Origin: Thermococci archaeon
Lineage (GTDB): Archaea; Methanobacteriota_B; Thermococci; Methanofastidiosales; B48-G16
DNA length: 5,087 nt
Assembly (NCBI GenBank): GCA_030668905.1
Contig: DAOVEQ010000091.1
Coordinates: 1 to 5,087 of the forward strand
Direction of reading: 5' to 3'
The position numbers were made by a program, and so were the translations under genes. The notes beneath the pieces are model-generated. The model had not been told where the DNA came from. It did no database searches and saw nothing but the letters and a program-made list of their open reading frames with translations. Positions 3,942-5,087 of this stretch are shown piece by piece (positions within the stretch are counted from its first letter, which is position 1; every line of letters begins with the position of its first letter).

Positions 3942-5087
3942 ATGGAATGGAAAAAGTACTATTCAGAAAGAGCAAAAGGTCTTAAAACTTCTGAGATAAG
4001 AGAACTGCTGAAAATGGTGCAAAAGCCAGAGATTATCTCTTTCGGTGGGGGATTACCGAGTCCTGATTCTTATGCTGTGGATCAAGTAAAAGAATGTATA
4101 GATTATGTGATGGAAACGAAAGCTAAAAAAGCTCTTCAATACGGAACGACTCAGGGATATTCACGGCTCAGAGAGTTCTTGGCAGATTACATGACAAAAA
4201 AAGGATACAATGCAAAGCCTGATGATATTCTTGTTACTGCTGGATCACAACAGGGATTGGATCTTGTCAGCAAAGTTTTTATCGATAAAGATGATATTGT
4301 TATTACAGAGTCTCCTTCATATTTAGGAGGTTTAGGTGCATTTAGAGCATACTTAGCAAAGATCGAGACAATACCCTTGCAAGATGATGGAATGGATCTA
4401 GATATTTTGGAGGAAAGATTAAAAACTGGAAAGAAACCCAAATTTATCTATGTAGTCTCTACATTTCAAAACCCTGCAGGGATATGCATGTCTACAGAGA
4501 AAAGGAAGAGGATCGTTGAGATATCCTTGAAATATGATATTCCGATTATAGAGGATAATCCATACTCCGAGCTCGCTTTCAGTGGTGAGCCGCCAAAACC
4601 TATTTTGGCGTATTCAAAAGGAAATGTTCTTTATCTGGGAACGTTTTCTAAAACATTTTCTCCAGGAATCAGAGTTGCCTGGGTATGCGGTCCTACTGAA
4701 ATAGTAAGAAAGTTGACGATCGCCAAACAATCAACAGATCTCTGTTCTAATGTGATCTCTCAAAGGATGGTATATGAATACTGTCACAGAGGATATTTAG
4801 AAGAGAACCTCAAAAAGCTCAGAAAGATGTACAAGAGAAAGAGAGATATAATGCTAAAAGCGATGGAGGATTACTTCCCAGAGGGCGTAAAATGGACAAA
4901 ACCTGAGGGGGGATTGTTTTTGTGGGTAACTCTTCCGGAGTATATCAACACAAAAGAGATGTTTGAAGATGCAATTAAAAATAATATTGCATACGTTGTG
5001 GGTTCTGCATTTGCAGGTGAAAAAAATACAATGAGGTTAAACTTCTCTTATCCTTCCGACGAAGACATAGTAGAGGGGATAAAGAGA
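3942..5087 (+). CDS. PLP-dependent aminotransferase, class I/II (LysN/aromatic type), C-terminus cut
   Basis: This is a fold-type I aminotransferase that moves an amino group between an amino acid and a 2-oxo acid in the cytoplasm. Visible are 382 residues, probably all but about 10-25. Seen in order: ISFGGGLPSPD (32-42), ALQYGTTQGYSRLREFL (64-80), the PLP-phosphate loop TAGSQQGLDL (99-108), TFQNPAG with N177, EDNPYSEL with D205 (pyridine nitrogen) and Y208, TFSKTFSPGIRVAW with Schiff-base K237 and R244, and MRLNFSY with R365 for the substrate carboxylate. All key residues are present. The pattern is that of the COG1167 group, which holds 2-aminoadipate, aromatic and broad-specificity enzymes; the substrate cannot be read from sequence. 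ATG at 3942 is chosen over in-frame ATG at 3930 from the TATA spacing. The reading frame is still open at the right edge. Confidence 0.95.
   Translation, partial: MEWKKYYSERAKGLKTSEIRELLKMVQKPEIISFGGGLPSPDSYAVDQVKECIDYVMETKAKKALQYGTTQGYSRLREFLADYMTKKGYNAKPDDILVTAGSQQGLDLVSKVFIDKDDIVITESPSYLGGLGAFRAYLAKIETIPLQDDGMDLDILEERLKTGKKPKFIYVVSTFQNPAGICMSTEKRKRIVEISLKYDIPIIEDNPYSELAFSGEPPKPILAYSKGNVLYLGTFSKTFSPGIRVAWVCGPTEIVRKLTIAKQSTDLCSNVISQRMVYEYCHRGYLEENLKKLRKMYKRKRDIMLKAMEDYFPEGVKWTKPEGGLFLWVTLPEYINTKEMFEDAIKNNIAYVVGSAFAGEKNTMRLNFSYPSDEDIVEGIKR
4591..4610 (+). other. perfect 8-bp hairpin inside the aminotransferase gene
   Basis: CGCCAAAA (4591-4598) pairs with TTTTGGCG (4603-4610) across a 4-base loop. 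It encodes a proline-rich turn (residues 217-223). One such stem in 5 kb is not far from chance expectation, so it may mean nothing. Confidence 0.3.

Noticed and set aside
4187..4441. - strand open frame of 84 codons inside the aminotransferase gene
   Set aside because: It lies wholly within a gene with intact catalytic motifs and shows no start signal.

Overview
The window looks archaeal. It is AT-rich (by eye roughly one-third G+C), relies on AGA/AGG and ATA codons, and has BRE/TATA-type promoters placed so that first genes are leaderless or nearly so, while internal operon genes carry GAGGTG-type Shine-Dalgarno sites. Two genes also point to archaea: a stand-alone 'pyruvate kinase alpha/beta domain' protein and a winged-helix/zinc-ribbon pair. 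A euryarchaeal or Thermoplasmatota-like thermophile is my guess. The lineage cannot be fixed from 5 kb.

Left block, + strand (1-880): the C-terminal part of queC (preQ0 synthase, used for 7-deazaguanine-modified nucleosides such as archaeosine) runs in from the left edge. It overlaps by 8 bp a 190-aa DUF6884-like gene of unknown function. Two perfect hairpins sit back to back inside that second gene (606-653).

Middle block, - strand (3181 down to 875): a compact three-gene operon starts at a clear BRE/TATA promoter. In order it encodes a coiled-coil plus winged-helix regulator, a small zinc-ribbon protein, and a six-helix membrane protein with a large beta-rich soluble domain. The genes overlap by 4 and 8 bp, and the third most likely starts at TTG. 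The operon meets the DUF6884 gene tail to tail, with the stop codons overlapping by 6 bp. Its probable oligo-T terminator lies inside the end of the opposing gene. The conserved-looking combination of DNA-binding protein, metal-binding protein and membrane protein with an unrecognised soluble domain is the best candidate here for an undescribed system, probably regulatory or envelope-sensing; that role is inference.

Right block: a 189-aa COG1751-type protein (- strand, 3837-3268) and a class I/II PLP aminotransferase (+ strand, 3942 to the right edge, incomplete) diverge from a short shared promoter region. Two ACGTAA-headed repeats lie there exactly 22 bp apart.

No rRNA, tRNA, CRISPR array, transposon or phage gene was seen. 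The only noncoding gaps are 3182-3267 and 3838-3941, and both are accounted for by promoters and short repeats.
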